A stretch of 64,000 nt of DNA from NCBI RefSeq assembly GCF_900167555.1, contig NZ_FUYF01000004.1, positions 124,001-188,000 of the forward strand. Direction: 5' to 3'. Below the pieces are notes generated by a model, which was not told where the DNA came from, searched no databases, and was given only the letters and a program-made list of their open reading frames with translations. The translations under genes were made by a program, and so were the position numbers. Below, one piece after another: positions 40,172 to 48,045 of this stretch. Source of the DNA: Gemmiger formicilis. Its GTDB lineage: Bacteria > Bacillota > Clostridia > Oscillospirales > Ruminococcaceae. Position 1 is the first letter of the stretch; each line of letters opens with the position of its first letter.

Positions 40172-41257
40172 ATGTTGAAAAATATGAAAAAGTCCACCAA
40201 AAGCAACGTCATTACGCTGGGCATTGTCGTCGGCTTCTATGTCCTGATTCAAATTCTGAGTGCCGCCGGTGCGCTGACAAACTCCTTCTCCGGCCAGCTC
40301 GTGCCCATCTGCGCCTATGTCATTATGGCGGTCTCGCTGAACCTGACCGTCGGTATGCTGGGTGAGCTGAGCCTCGGCCACGCCGGCTTCATGAGCGTCG
40401 GCGCGTTCTCCGGCACGCTCGTCTATGTCGTCATGTCCGAAAACGCCCCGCAGCCCCTTGCACTGCTGCTGGCCTTCGTGGTCGGCGGCGCGGTGGCAGG
40501 TCTGTTCGGCGTGCTCGTCGGCATCCCTGTTCTGCGTCTGTCCGGTGACTACCTGGCCATCGTCACGCTGGCTTTTGGTGAGATCGTCAAGAACGTTATG
40601 AACGCCTGTTATCTGGGCGTGGATTCCCACGGCCTGCACTTCTCACTGAAGGATTCCGCCTCCCTGAATCTGGAGGTAGACGGCAAGGTGCTGATCAACG
40701 GCGCTATGGGCATCACCGGCATCAAGAAGGCGTCCACCTTCACCATCGGCATCGTGCTGGTCATTATTACGCTGCTGGTCATTCTGAACCTTGTCAACTC
40801 CCGCGCGGGCCGCGCCATCAAGGCCATCCGCGATAACGAGATCGCCGCGCGTTCCGTCGGCGTCCCCATCACGAAGTACAAGCTCATGGCGTTTGTGACC
40901 TCCGCTGTCTTTGCGGGCGTTGCAGGCGTGCTCTACGCGCTGAACTACTCCTCGCTGGTCGCGAAGAAGTTCGACTACAACACCTCGATTTTAATTCTGG
41001 TGTTCGTTGTTCTGGGCGGCATCGGCAACCTGCGCGGCTCGGTCATCGCCGCCGCCGTGCTGACCGTTCTGCCTGAGCTGCTGCGCAGCATGAACGACTA
41101 CCGTATGCTGATCTACGCCATCGTGCTGATCGTGGTCATGATTTTCAACCAGAGCCCCGAAATGATTGCCCTGCGCAAGCGCCTGACCGCGCGCTTCCGC
41201 AAGGAGGATGCCGAGGGCAAGGGTGCCAAAGACAAAGAGAAAAAGGGGGTGGCGTAA
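40172..41257 (+). CDS. livM: Branched-chain amino-acid ABC transporter permease LivM
   Basis: This 361-aa permease has a basic N-terminus, about nine helices, LSLGHAGFMSVGAFSGTLVYV (about 70-90), LSGDYLAIVTLAFGEIVKN, the coupling loop IRDNEIAARSVGVPITKYKLMAF and a Lys-rich tail (KRLTARFRKEDAEGKGAKDKEKKG). ATG 40172 is preceded by TGAGGTGG; livM thus starts 10 nt after livH ends. LivH and LivM form the heterodimeric translocation pore. Confidence 0.94.
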   Translation: MLKNMKKSTKSNVITLGIVVGFYVLIQILSAAGALTNSFSGQLVPICAYVIMAVSLNLTVGMLGELSLGHAGFMSVGAFSGTLVYVVMSENAPQPLALLLAFVVGGAVAGLFGVLVGIPVLRLSGDYLAIVTLAFGEIVKNVMNACYLGVDSHGLHFSLKDSASLNLEVDGKVLINGAMGITGIKKASTFTIGIVLVIITLLVILNLVNSRAGRAIKAIRDNEIAARSVGVPITKYKLMAFVTSAVFAGVAGVLYALNYSSLVAKKFDYNTSILILVFVVLGGIGNLRGSVIAAAVLTVLPELLRSMNDYRMLIYAIVLIVVMIFNQSPEMIALRKRLTARFRKEDAEGKGAKDKEKKGVA

Positions 41258-42019
41258 ATGGCACTGCTGGAGGTCAGTAACCTGGGTATTGCGTTCGGCG
41301 GCCTGCAGGCCGTTGCGCAGCTCGATCTTTCCATTGAAAAGGGTCATCTGTACGGCCTGATCGGCCCCAACGGCGCGGGCAAGACGACGGTCTTTAACAT
41401 GCTGACCGGCGTCTATAAGCCCACCGAGGGCAACATCATTCTGGACGGCAAGGACATTACCGGCCAGAACCCCGAGCTTATCAGCAAGTCCGGTATTGCA
41501 CGTACCTTCCAGAATATCCGCCTGTTCAATGATATGACGGTGCTGGATAACGTCAAGGTCGGTCTGCACAACCAGATTCGGTACAATATGTGGACAGGTA
41601 TCCTGCGTCTGCCTGCTTACAAGGAAAAAGAGCACGAGATGAACCGCGAGGCCATGAAGCTGCTCAAAATCTTTGACCTGGATAAGGAGGCCGACTACAA
41701 GGCCAGCCAGCTGCCCTACGGCAAGCAGCGCAAGCTGGAAATTGCCCGCGCACTGGCCACGAACCCGAAGCTGCTGCTGCTGGACGAGCCCGCCGCCGGT
41801 ATGAACCCCAACGAGACCGAGGAGTTGATGCACACCATTCACAGCGTGCGCGACCAGTTCGGCGTCGCCATCCTGCTCATTGAGCACGATATGAACTTTG
41901 TCATGGGCATCTGCGAGGAGATCACCGTGCTGGACTATGGCCGTGTGATTGCCCGCGGCGACGGCAAAGCCATCCGCAACAACCCGAAGGTCATTGCGGC
42001 ATATCTGGGAGGTGACTGA
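41258..42019 (+). CDS. livG: Branched-chain amino-acid ABC transporter ATPase LivG
   Basis: This 253-aa ATPase has Walker A GPNGAGKTT (about residues 38-46), Q-loop ARTFQNIRLF, signature LPYGKQRKLEIARAL (replacing the canonical LSGGQ, as is usual in LivG), Walker B LLLLDEPAAGMNP and H-loop LIEHDM. The start codon abuts the livM stop (TAAATG). It hydrolyses ATP with LivF. Confidence 0.96.
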   Translation: MALLEVSNLGIAFGGLQAVAQLDLSIEKGHLYGLIGPNGAGKTTVFNMLTGVYKPTEGNIILDGKDITGQNPELISKSGIARTFQNIRLFNDMTVLDNVKVGLHNQIRYNMWTGILRLPAYKEKEHEMNREAMKLLKIFDLDKEADYKASQLPYGKQRKLEIARALATNPKLLLLDEPAAGMNPNETEELMHTIHSVRDQFGVAILLIEHDMNFVMGICEEITVLDYGRVIARGDGKAIRNNPKVIAAYLGGD

Positions 42020-42021
42020 CG

Positions 42022-42741
42022 ATGGGCGAGATGCTTTCTGTCAAAAATATCAATGTTTACTATGGCTCGATCCACGCCATCAAGGACGTTTCGTTCCATG
42101 TCAATGAGGGCGAGATCGTCACCCTGATCGGTGCGAACGGCGCGGGCAAGACCACGACGATGCACGCAATCTCCGGTCTGCTGAAGCTGCAGAGCGGCGA
42201 GATCGACTACTGCGGCCAGACCATCAGCAAGATGGAGGCGCATAAGATCATCCGCCTGGGCCTGGCGCAGGTGCCGGAGGGCCGCCGCGTGTTCAGCGGC
42301 CTGACCGTGCAGCAGAACCTGCAGATGGGCGCGTACACACGTCGCGACGGCAAGGAGGCCATCCAGAATGACTTCGACATGGTCTTTGACCTGCTGCCGC
42401 GTCTGAAGGAGCGCCGCAACCAGCCCGCCGGTACGCTCTCCGGCGGCGAGCAGCAGATGCTGGCCATGGGCCGCGCACTGATGTGCAAGCCCAAAATGCT
42501 GCTGCTGGACGAGCCGTCCATGGGCCTGTCCCCGCTGCTGGTCAAGGAAATCTTCAAGATCATCCGCCAGGTCAACCGCAACGGCGTGACCGTGCTGCTG
42601 GTGGAGCAGAACGCAAAGATGGCCTTGGAAATCGCCAACCGCGCTTATGTTCTGGAGACCGGCACGATCAAGATGGAGGGCGAGGCCACCGAGCTCGCCA
42701 ACAACATCGAGGTCCGCAAAGCATATCTGGGCTGCGAATAA
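42022..42741 (+). CDS. livF: Branched-chain amino-acid ABC transporter ATPase LivF
   Basis: This 239-aa ATPase has Walker A GANGAGKTTTMH (about residues 38-49), LGLAQVPEGRRVF, signature LSGGEQQMLAMGRAL, Walker B LLLDEPSMGLSPLLV and VEQNAKMAL, all diagnostic for LivF. It starts 2 nt after livG ends and is followed by the operon terminator. It completes LivJHMGF. Confidence 0.96.
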   Translation: MGEMLSVKNINVYYGSIHAIKDVSFHVNEGEIVTLIGANGAGKTTTMHAISGLLKLQSGEIDYCGQTISKMEAHKIIRLGLAQVPEGRRVFSGLTVQQNLQMGAYTRRDGKEAIQNDFDMVFDLLPRLKERRNQPAGTLSGGEQQMLAMGRALMCKPKMLLLDEPSMGLSPLLVKEIFKIIRQVNRNGVTVLLVEQNAKMALEIANRAYVLETGTIKMEGEATELANNIEVRKAYLGCE

Positions 42742-42750
42742 GTGCATACT

Positions 42751-42790
42751 AAAAAATCCTGTGTCCGCAAAAGGACACAGGATTTTTTGT
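42751..42790 (+). terminator. Rho-independent terminator of the liv operon
   Basis: The stem AAAAAATCCTGTGTCC / GGACACAGGATTTTTT has a GCAAAA loop and T-tracts on both strands. Confidence 0.93.
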
Positions 42791-42804
42791 TATAAAGCCT
42801 CCCT

Positions 42805-42875
42805 TGTAGGGGCGAGCATTGCTCGCCCGCAGGGAAGCCGCACACACACGTAGGGGCGGATTCCATATCCGCCCG
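42805..42875. repeat. Family A palindromic repeat, copy 7
   Basis: The unit GGGCGAGCATTGCTCGCCC follows TGTAG; a second, same-orientation unit CGTAGGGGCGGATTCCATATCCGCCC follows after a short CA-rich spacer. This copy is a direct rather than inverted pair. Confidence 0.85.
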
Positions 42876-42894
42876 GGCACATTGCGGCAGGAAC

Positions 42895-43557
42895 TCAGTA
42901 TTCCTTCCGCTTATAAATCCCCACGCATACCTTATAGCTCACAAAATACACCGCCAGCAGCCCCACAAACGCTGCAACCAGCCCCGCCAGCAGCACTTCG
43001 TCGGAGGCATTGAACAGCTGCATCAAATCAGGCGAGACGGAAGCGACCAGCCCAATACAACCGCCGAGCACACCGATGATCAGAAACAACCAGCTGCGGG
43101 CCTTGACACTGTTGAACCGATAGGACAGCGGCAGCAAAAGCGCGACCAACAGCAGCGCCATGCTGCCGCAGGCCAGCAGGGCTGCCAAACACTCGAGGGG
43201 CGGTACTTTATACGCGGCGTGCCAGAACAGCAGAGGCGGCAGCACATTGTTCAGCGCCACGATCAGCACCGTACACACTGTGCCCAGCGCCAGCCCGCAC
43301 AGCCCAAACAGGTATTTGCTGCCCACAAGCTGCGCGGGTGTTACGGGCAGCGTGCGGACGTAGATGTCCCAATGGGAGTTCTCGTCAAACGAAATCGTGG
43401 AGGTGATCAGAATGGAAAATACAACGAGCAATGCATAGGCCATCCCGGTCTGCCCGGTCAGAATGCTGATGCCGCCGTAGAGGAACGCGATAAAAAATAC
43501 AGTCTGTTTGTAGGAACTTGTCAGGGTGGCCCATTCTTTATACAAAAGCCCTTTCAT
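42895..43557 (-). CDS. ABC-2-type transporter permease
   Basis: This 220-aa protein has six hydrophobic helices and typical ABC-2 permease layout: MKGLLYKEWATLTSSYKQTVFFIAFLYGGISIL, ISFDENSHWDIYVRTLPVTPAQLVGSKYLFGLCGLALG, then a C-terminal pair ending in KVCVGIYKRKEY. Such YtrC/D- or bacitracin-type permeases work with the ATPase whose gene overlaps by 4 nt upstream. The exported substrate, often a cell-envelope antibiotic or lipid signal, is unknown. Confidence 0.85.
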   Translation of the reverse strand: MKGLLYKEWATLTSSYKQTVFFIAFLYGGISILTGQTGMAYALLVVFSILITSTISFDENSHWDIYVRTLPVTPAQLVGSKYLFGLCGLALGTVCTVLIVALNNVLPPLLFWHAAYKVPPLECLAALLACGSMALLLVALLLPLSYRFNSVKARSWLFLIIGVLGGCIGLVASVSPDLMQLFNASDEVLLAGLVAAFVGLLAVYFVSYKVCVGIYKRKEY

Positions 43558-44414
43558 TGTGCATCCCTCCCGCTGTAAAACCGCATAATATCATCGAGCC
43601 TTGCCGCGTCGCAGACGGCCTCCGGCAAAAGCTCCTGCACGGTGCGCCGTTCCCTGACCAGACTTTCACACCCATAGGCCCCGCGCCTGGTGAACACCAC
43701 CAGCCCGGCGGGCAGGGAAGTCAATACATCCTCGCCGCAGTGCAGCACGCCGTATTCCTGCAAAAGGTCATCCTTGTTCTCCTGAAACAGCAGCTGCCCG
43801 TTGTGCAGGTACGCGATGGAATCCGCAATCTGCTCAAGGTCCGCCGTGATGTGGCTGCTCATGACAATGCTGTGCCGCTCGTCCTGGATGAACTCCAAAA
43901 ACAGATCCAGTAGCTCACCGCGCACCACCGGGTCAAGACCGGCGGTGGCTTCGTCCAGCACCAGCAGCTCGGGGTCATGGGCCAGCGCCGCAGCCAGGCT
44001 CAGTTTCAACCGCATGCCGCGGCTGTACTCTTTGAGCTTCTTGCCTGCGTCCAGACCAAAGCGGCGCAGATAGGCGGAAAAGCTGTCCGCATTCCACCGC
44101 GCACCGTACATTCCGGCCAGACTGCGCGCGACCTGCGCGGCGGTGAAGCTCCCGTAGAAAAAGGCATCCTCAAACACAACGCCAATCTTAGCGCGAGTGG
44201 CGGCATCGGCAGGGAAGCCGCCCAGCAGGTCAACCGTGCCGTCATCCGCCCGGTTGACGCCGCAGAGGATTTTCAAAAGCGTCGTCTTGCCTGCGCCGTT
44301 TTCGCCGATCAGCCCGACGATGCTGCCCGCGGGCACGGTCATATCCACCGGCCCAAGGGTAAAGTCTTTGTACTGCTTCGTGATGCCGCGTAAAGCGGCG
44401 GTGCTTGCTGCCAT
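43554..44414 (-). CDS. ABC-2-type transporter ATP-binding protein (YtrB-like)
   Basis: This 286-aa ATPase has Walker A GENGAGKTT (about residues 37-45), Q-loop GVVFEDAFFYGS, a signature diverged to YSRGMRLKLSLAAAL, Walker B LLVLDEATAGLDP and H-loop MSSHI. A C-terminal extension (about 215-286) is typical of YtrB/BcrA-type exporters. It lies between the GntR regulator (3-nt gap) and the permease (4-nt overlap), giving a regulator-ATPase-permease unit. Confidence 0.92.
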   Translation of the reverse strand: MAASTAALRGITKQYKDFTLGPVDMTVPAGSIVGLIGENGAGKTTLLKILCGVNRADDGTVDLLGGFPADAATRAKIGVVFEDAFFYGSFTAAQVARSLAGMYGARWNADSFSAYLRRFGLDAGKKLKEYSRGMRLKLSLAAALAHDPELLVLDEATAGLDPVVRGELLDLFLEFIQDERHSIVMSSHITADLEQIADSIAYLHNGQLLFQENKDDLLQEYGVLHCGEDVLTSLPAGLVVFTRRGAYGCESLVRERRTVQELLPEAVCDAARLDDIMRFYSGRDAQ

Positions 44415-44417
44415 AGG

Positions 44418-44789
44418 TCAGCCCTCCCACAAAAGGCGCAGCGTCTCTGCAACCTCGTCATAGCCGATGCCACTCAGCCGCGCGGCGTCCACCGCGCCCT
44501 GCAGGCAGTCCTCGACCTTTTTTAAATGCTCCTCGCGCAGCAGGGCGGGGTTCTGCTCGGCGACAAAGCTGCCCCGGCCCTGCTGGGTCAGGATAAAGCC
44601 GTCGCGCTCCAGATCCTCATACGCGCGCTTCGTTGTGATGACGCTGATGCGCAGCTCCCTGGCCAAAAGCCGGATGCTGGGCAGTGCGTCGCCGGGGCGC
44701 AGCGCGCCGGACAGGATCTGCTGCTTGATCTGCCGCGTGATCTGCGCGTAGATCGGCTCCTGCCCGGAGTTGGAAAGATAAATCTGCAT
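44418..44789 (-). CDS. GntR-family regulator, YtrA subfamily
   Basis: This 123-aa protein has an N-terminal winged helix (residues about 10-76: GQEPIYAQITRQIKQQILSGALRPGDALPSIRLLARELRISVITTKRAYEDLERDGFI) and the wing QGRGSFV, followed only by a short helical dimerisation tail, which marks the YtrA subfamily. YtrA proteins repress their own ABC-exporter operon. The promoter just upstream carries a TATAC inverted repeat, fitting autoregulation. Confidence 0.93.
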   Translation of the reverse strand: MQIYLSNSGQEPIYAQITRQIKQQILSGALRPGDALPSIRLLARELRISVITTKRAYEDLERDGFILTQQGRGSFVAEQNPALLREEHLKKVEDCLQGAVDAARLSGIGYDEVAETLRLLWEG

Positions 44790-44836
44790 TGTCAGAAGCT
44801 CCTTGTAGTCGAACTGTACATATCCGATATTTACAG

Positions 44837-44865
44837 TATATACACGCTATACACGGTTGTCAAGA
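44837..44865 (-). promoter_or_regulatory. Promoter with embedded YtrA-type operator
   Basis: On the minus strand TTGACA (44865-44860), 17 nt, TATACT (44842-44837). Between them lies the inverted repeat GTATA-N7-TATAC (44838-44854), extending into the -10 box; a repressor bound there would block the promoter. The site fits the A/T-rich TATAC half-sites known for YtrA regulators. Confidence 0.75.
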
Positions 44866-44873
44866 GGAATGGC

Positions 44874-44909
44874 ACAAAAAATCCCCGTGCTCATGGAGAG
44901 CACAGGGGA
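44874..44909 (-). terminator. Terminator after the DUF4364 gene
   Basis: On the minus strand the stem TCCCCTGTGCTC / GAGCACGGGGA runs into TTTTTT. It insulates the GntR promoter from the upstream gene. Confidence 0.88.
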
Positions 44910-44919
44910 AAAGGCTTGC

Positions 44920-45495
44920 TTACATCAGCCCTGCCGGGGGGCGGTCATCCTCGCTGCCGGGCTGGGTAAGGGCGTTCAGCAGCTTCGGGAAAATATCACT
45001 GCCGTGCGCAATAAAGTTGTTCTTGATCATCTCGGCGGTCAGCTTATCCGGCATGGCCAGCTCCATGCGGAACACATCGCTGCCCATGTCGGCAATCGAG
45101 CAGACCACGCTGAACTGGCCGTCCTTCTCCTGCACAACGGCGCGGTTCGACGCGGCGCGGTGCCGCCAGCTGCGGATCTGCATGACGGCGCGGATCGCGC
45201 TCTCCCGCACGGTGCGGGGCAGGTCGTAGGCCAGCGTGTCCGCCACGGTGGTGCCGCGGCGTGTAATGGTATACCGCCCGTCCTCGTCCACGGTGACAAG
45301 CTGCTGCTTTTCGACCTCGGCCAGGGCGTCGGCAAACTCAAAATAATTGACAAGCTGTTCCTGCAAAAGCGCACCCTGCATCGTTTCGCGCTTTACGGGG
45401 CCTGCCACTTTGACAAGGTAGCAGAGCAACATACGGATCTGCGTGTCGTCTGTAAGGCCGCCCGGGCGCACCCCGGCGGTGAATGCCTCTGCCAT
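44920..45495 (-). CDS. DUF4364-family protein
   Basis: This 191-aa protein has a winged-helix-like N-half (LTDDTQIRMLLCYLVKVAGPVKRETMQGALLQEQLVNYFEFADALAEVEKQQLV, then DGRYTITRRGTTVADTL), typical of DUF4364 proteins found across clostridia. A transcription-regulator-like role is suggested by the fold, but none has been shown that I know of. I chose ATG 45495 (GAGGAAG 9 nt upstream) over GTG 45504. A promoter and a terminator bracket it, so it is monocistronic. Confidence 0.8.
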   Translation of the reverse strand: MAEAFTAGVRPGGLTDDTQIRMLLCYLVKVAGPVKRETMQGALLQEQLVNYFEFADALAEVEKQQLVTVDEDGRYTITRRGTTVADTLAYDLPRTVRESAIRAVMQIRSWRHRAASNRAVVQEKDGQFSVVCSIADMGSDVFRMELAMPDKLTAEMIKNNFIAHGSDIFPKLLNALTQPGSEDDRPPAGLM

Positions 45496-45532
45496 CGTAA
45501 CCACTTCCTCGACAAAATTTCATCTATCTCAT

Positions 45533-45561
45533 ATTATACACGCCGCGGCGGGCCGTGGCAA
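45533..45561 (-). promoter_or_regulatory. Promoter of the DUF4364 gene
   Basis: On the minus strand TTGCCA (45561-45556), 17 GC-rich nt, TATAAT (45538-45533), about 38 nt before the start codon. Confidence 0.75.
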
Positions 45562-45601
45562 GATGGCAAAATCCAAAAGTGACAAAAATCGGACGCCAAA
45601 A

Positions 45602-46510
45602 TCAAAATACCGTTTCGATCTGCTTGCGGCTCTGCGGTGTGGAGTAGGTCCACCGCTTGAGCCGCCCGCGGGTCACGAAATAGTGCGGCTCAAACCGCAG
45701 GGGCTGGCCCAAATTCTTGTTGACCACGACCAGCTTGATCTTCATTTTATCGGGCAGGATGTTCTTGATGTACACGCTCACGGCCTGCCCGGGGCGCAGT
45801 GTGGAGTCCGCCTCCGCCAGCCCCGCCAGGTTCGGTGCGATTTCAATAAAGACGCCGTATTCCTCGACGCTGCGCACAATTCCGACGACGGTCTCCCCGG
45901 CGGCAAAGCAGGCTGCGTTCTCGCTCCAGGTGCCCAGCAGCTCGCGCAGCGTCAGCACAATGCGCCCCTGCACGTCGCGGTTCTTGATGGCACACAAAAG
46001 CTGCTGGCCGACCTGCACCCGGTCCGCGGGCGAGGCAATGCGGCTGACCGACAGGCAGTCGATGGGCAGCAGCGCCGCAATGCCGCAGCCGATGTCGCAG
46101 AACGCGCCGAAATTCTCAATGTGGGTCACGGTGCAGGGAATGACGCTGCCGGCCTCCAGCGTATCAAGGTACTGTGCCCGGCAGCGGCGCTGTGCCTCGG
46201 CGCGGGAGAGCAGGTAGTATTCCTCGCCGTTATCGTCAAACTCGGTGCCCATGATGACAAAGCAGGTCGGGCGGCCTACCCGGGTCAGCACGGCAATGTC
46301 CTTGACGGTCTCGCCGGGAGCGGCGTCCACACAGTCCGCAAACGGCATGATGCCGCGCAGCCCGCCCAGCTCAAACCGCAGGCGGTGCCCTGTGTCGTAG
46401 GCCAGGGCTGTGCTTTGCAGCACCTCGCCGCTGGCCATGCAGCGGCTCAGTTCCTCGCGGCTCAGGTGGTTCGCATTGCGGCAAAGGCCTTCGGCTCGAT
46501 ATTCCAACAT
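45602..46510 (-). CDS. S1-domain RNA-binding protein (ribosomal S1-like)
   Basis: This 302-aa protein has at least two S1 domains: about residues 120-190 (GSVIPCTVTHIENFGAFCDIGCGIAALLPIDCLS) and about 205-270 (GETVVGIVRSVEEYGVFIEIAPNLAGLAE), preceded by a degenerate S1-like N-terminal region (ALAYDTGHRLRFELGGLRGIMPFADCV). Such short S1 homologues in clostridia often replace or supplement ribosomal protein S1 and bind mRNA. The ATG follows GAGGAACC. It is divergent from the DUF951 gene. Confidence 0.85.
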   Translation of the reverse strand: MLEYRAEGLCRNANHLSREELSRCMASGEVLQSTALAYDTGHRLRFELGGLRGIMPFADCVDAAPGETVKDIAVLTRVGRPTCFVIMGTEFDDNGEEYYLLSRAEAQRRCRAQYLDTLEAGSVIPCTVTHIENFGAFCDIGCGIAALLPIDCLSVSRIASPADRVQVGQQLLCAIKNRDVQGRIVLTLRELLGTWSENAACFAAGETVVGIVRSVEEYGVFIEIAPNLAGLAEADSTLRPGQAVSVYIKNILPDKMKIKLVVVNKNLGQPLRFEPHYFVTRGRLKRWTYSTPQSRKQIETVF

Positions 46511-46570
46511 TTTCGGTTCCTCATTTCTTATAAGATTTGTGATTACTTACTAAACTTTTATGCGGGAGAT

Positions 46571-46599
46571 TTGCAAAACAACACAGGCTGTACTATAAT
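46571..46599 (+). promoter_or_regulatory. Promoter of the DUF951 gene
   Basis: TTGCAA (46571-46576), 17 nt, TATAAT (46594-46599). Confidence 0.82.
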
Positions 46600-46635
46600 A
46601 AGAATGATATTTTTGAAAGAAAGGCGGTGTGCCGT

Positions 46636-46824
46636 ATGGACGTACAGGTCGGAGACGTCATCCAGACCAAGAAGCCGCACCCCTGCGGTGCGAACCGTTT
46701 CGATGTACTGCGCGTAGGCATGGATTTCAAGATCAAATGCCAGGGCTGCGGGCATGAGATCATGCTGCCGCGTGCCAAGATCGAGCGCAACATCAAAAAA
46801 GTTCTGCGCGCGGGGGAGCAGTAG
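46636..46824 (+). CDS. DUF951-family small protein
   Basis: This 62-aa protein matches DUF951 (YyzM-like): VQVGDVIQTKKPHPCGANRFDVLRVGMDFKIKCQGCGHEIMLPRAKIERNIKKVL. Cys16 (KPHPCG) with the CxxC pair (CQGC) suggests a small zinc-binding beta barrel. The function is unknown; it is widespread in Firmicutes, often near replication or translation genes. I chose ATG 46636, 11 nt after AAGG; a GTG at 46627 overlaps that site. Confidence 0.88.
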   Translation: MDVQVGDVIQTKKPHPCGANRFDVLRVGMDFKIKCQGCGHEIMLPRAKIERNIKKVLRAGEQ

Positions 46825-46856
46825 CGGGGTTTTGCATAAGTACGCGGGTCGCCCAT

Positions 46857-46937
46857 TGTAGGGGCGAGCATTGCTTGCCCACGGAACGCAACGGCAGCCG
46901 CAAAGCGCCCGGGTCGTCGGGGACGCCGACCCCTACA
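46857..46937. repeat. Family A palindromic repeat, copy 8
   Basis: The left unit is GGGCGAGCATTGCTTGCCC (one G-T wobble pair) after TGTAG; the right unit is GGGTCGTCGGGGACGCCGACCC ending CCTACA. The right unit ends 15 nt before the prfA start, so the hairpin lies in the prfA 5' leader. Confidence 0.82.
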
Positions 46938-46952
46938 GCCAAAGGAGAACCT

Positions 46953-48041
46953 ATGCAGAACTTTACCGAACTCTACGAGGTCGAGCGCCGCTATGAGGAG
47001 CTGGCCCACAGAATGTCCACGCCCGATGCGGCGGCCAACGCCGACGAGTACGCGCGGATGATGCGTGATTACAAAGAGCTTACCCCCCTGATCGAAGAAT
47101 ACCGCCGTTACACCGACCTGCAGCAGCAGGAAGCGGACGCAAAGGAAATGCTGGCCGCAGAGTCAGACCCGGCGTTTGCTGCTATGGTACAGCAGGAGCT
47201 GTGCGAAATTGGCCGGAATCTGGCACAGAGCGAAGAGAATCTGCGTCTGCTGCTCATCCCGAAGGACGCCGATGACGAAAAAAGCGTCATTCTGGAGATT
47301 CGCGCCGGTGCCGGCGGCGAGGAGGCCGCGCTGTTTGCCCACAGCCTGTGGCGCATGTACACAATGTACGCCGCCAGGCGCGGATGGCAGTGCGAGACGA
47401 TCAGCGAAAACCCGACGGAGCTCGGCGGCGTGAAGGAGATCGTCTTTTCCGTCGAGGGGCCGGACGTCTACAGCCGCCTGAAATTCGAGAGCGGCGTCCA
47501 CCGCGTCCAGCGCGTGCCCGAGACAGAGACGCAGGGCCGCATCCACACCTCCACCGTCACCGTGGCCGTTATGCCCGAGGCCGAGGAGGTCGAGCTGGAG
47601 ATCAACCCAAAAGACCTGCGCATTGACACATTCCGCTCGTCGGGCGCGGGCGGCCAGCACATCAACAAGACGTCGTCCGCCATCCGTGTGACCCATCTGC
47701 CCACCGGTATGGTCGTGGAATGCCAGGACCAGCGCAGCCAGCGGGAGAACAAGGACCGTGCCTTAAAGGTCCTGCGCAGCCGTCTTTTGCAGCAGAAGCA
47801 GGACGCCTACGACGAGGAATACAACGCCCGCCGCCAGAGCCAGGTCGGCAGCGGTGACCGCAGCGAAAAGATACGCACCTACAACTTCCCGCAGGACCGC
47901 GTGACCGATCACCGCATCGGCCTGACGCTGCGTAATTTGCAGGGTGTGCTGGACGGCGACCTGGACCGCGTGGTCGAGCCGCTGATTTTGGCAGACCGGG
48001 AAGAAAAACTGAAGCAAAGCAGTACAGAAGAAGGAAAATAA
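46953..48041 (+). CDS. prfA: Peptide chain release factor 1
   Basis: This 362-aa protein has the catalytic GGQ (residues 233-235 in SSGAGGQHINKTSSAIRVTH), an alpha-helical domain 1, and RF1-type family features (RVQRVPETETQGRIHTSTVTVAVMPE; QKQDAYDEEYNARRQSQVGSGDRSEKIRTYNFPQDRVTDHRI). It releases peptides at UAA/UAG. ATG 46953 follows AAAGGAGAA; the frame stays open upstream through the repeat but that part is not RF1. prmC, a frequent neighbour, is absent; Sua5 follows 4 nt later. Confidence 0.97.
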   Translation: MQNFTELYEVERRYEELAHRMSTPDAAANADEYARMMRDYKELTPLIEEYRRYTDLQQQEADAKEMLAAESDPAFAAMVQQELCEIGRNLAQSEENLRLLLIPKDADDEKSVILEIRAGAGGEEAALFAHSLWRMYTMYAARRGWQCETISENPTELGGVKEIVFSVEGPDVYSRLKFESGVHRVQRVPETETQGRIHTSTVTVAVMPEAEEVELEINPKDLRIDTFRSSGAGGQHINKTSSAIRVTHLPTGMVVECQDQRSQRENKDRALKVLRSRLLQQKQDAYDEEYNARRQSQVGSGDRSEKIRTYNFPQDRVTDHRIGLTLRNLQGVLDGDLDRVVEPLILADREEKLKQSSTEEGK

Positions 48042-48045
48042 AGCT

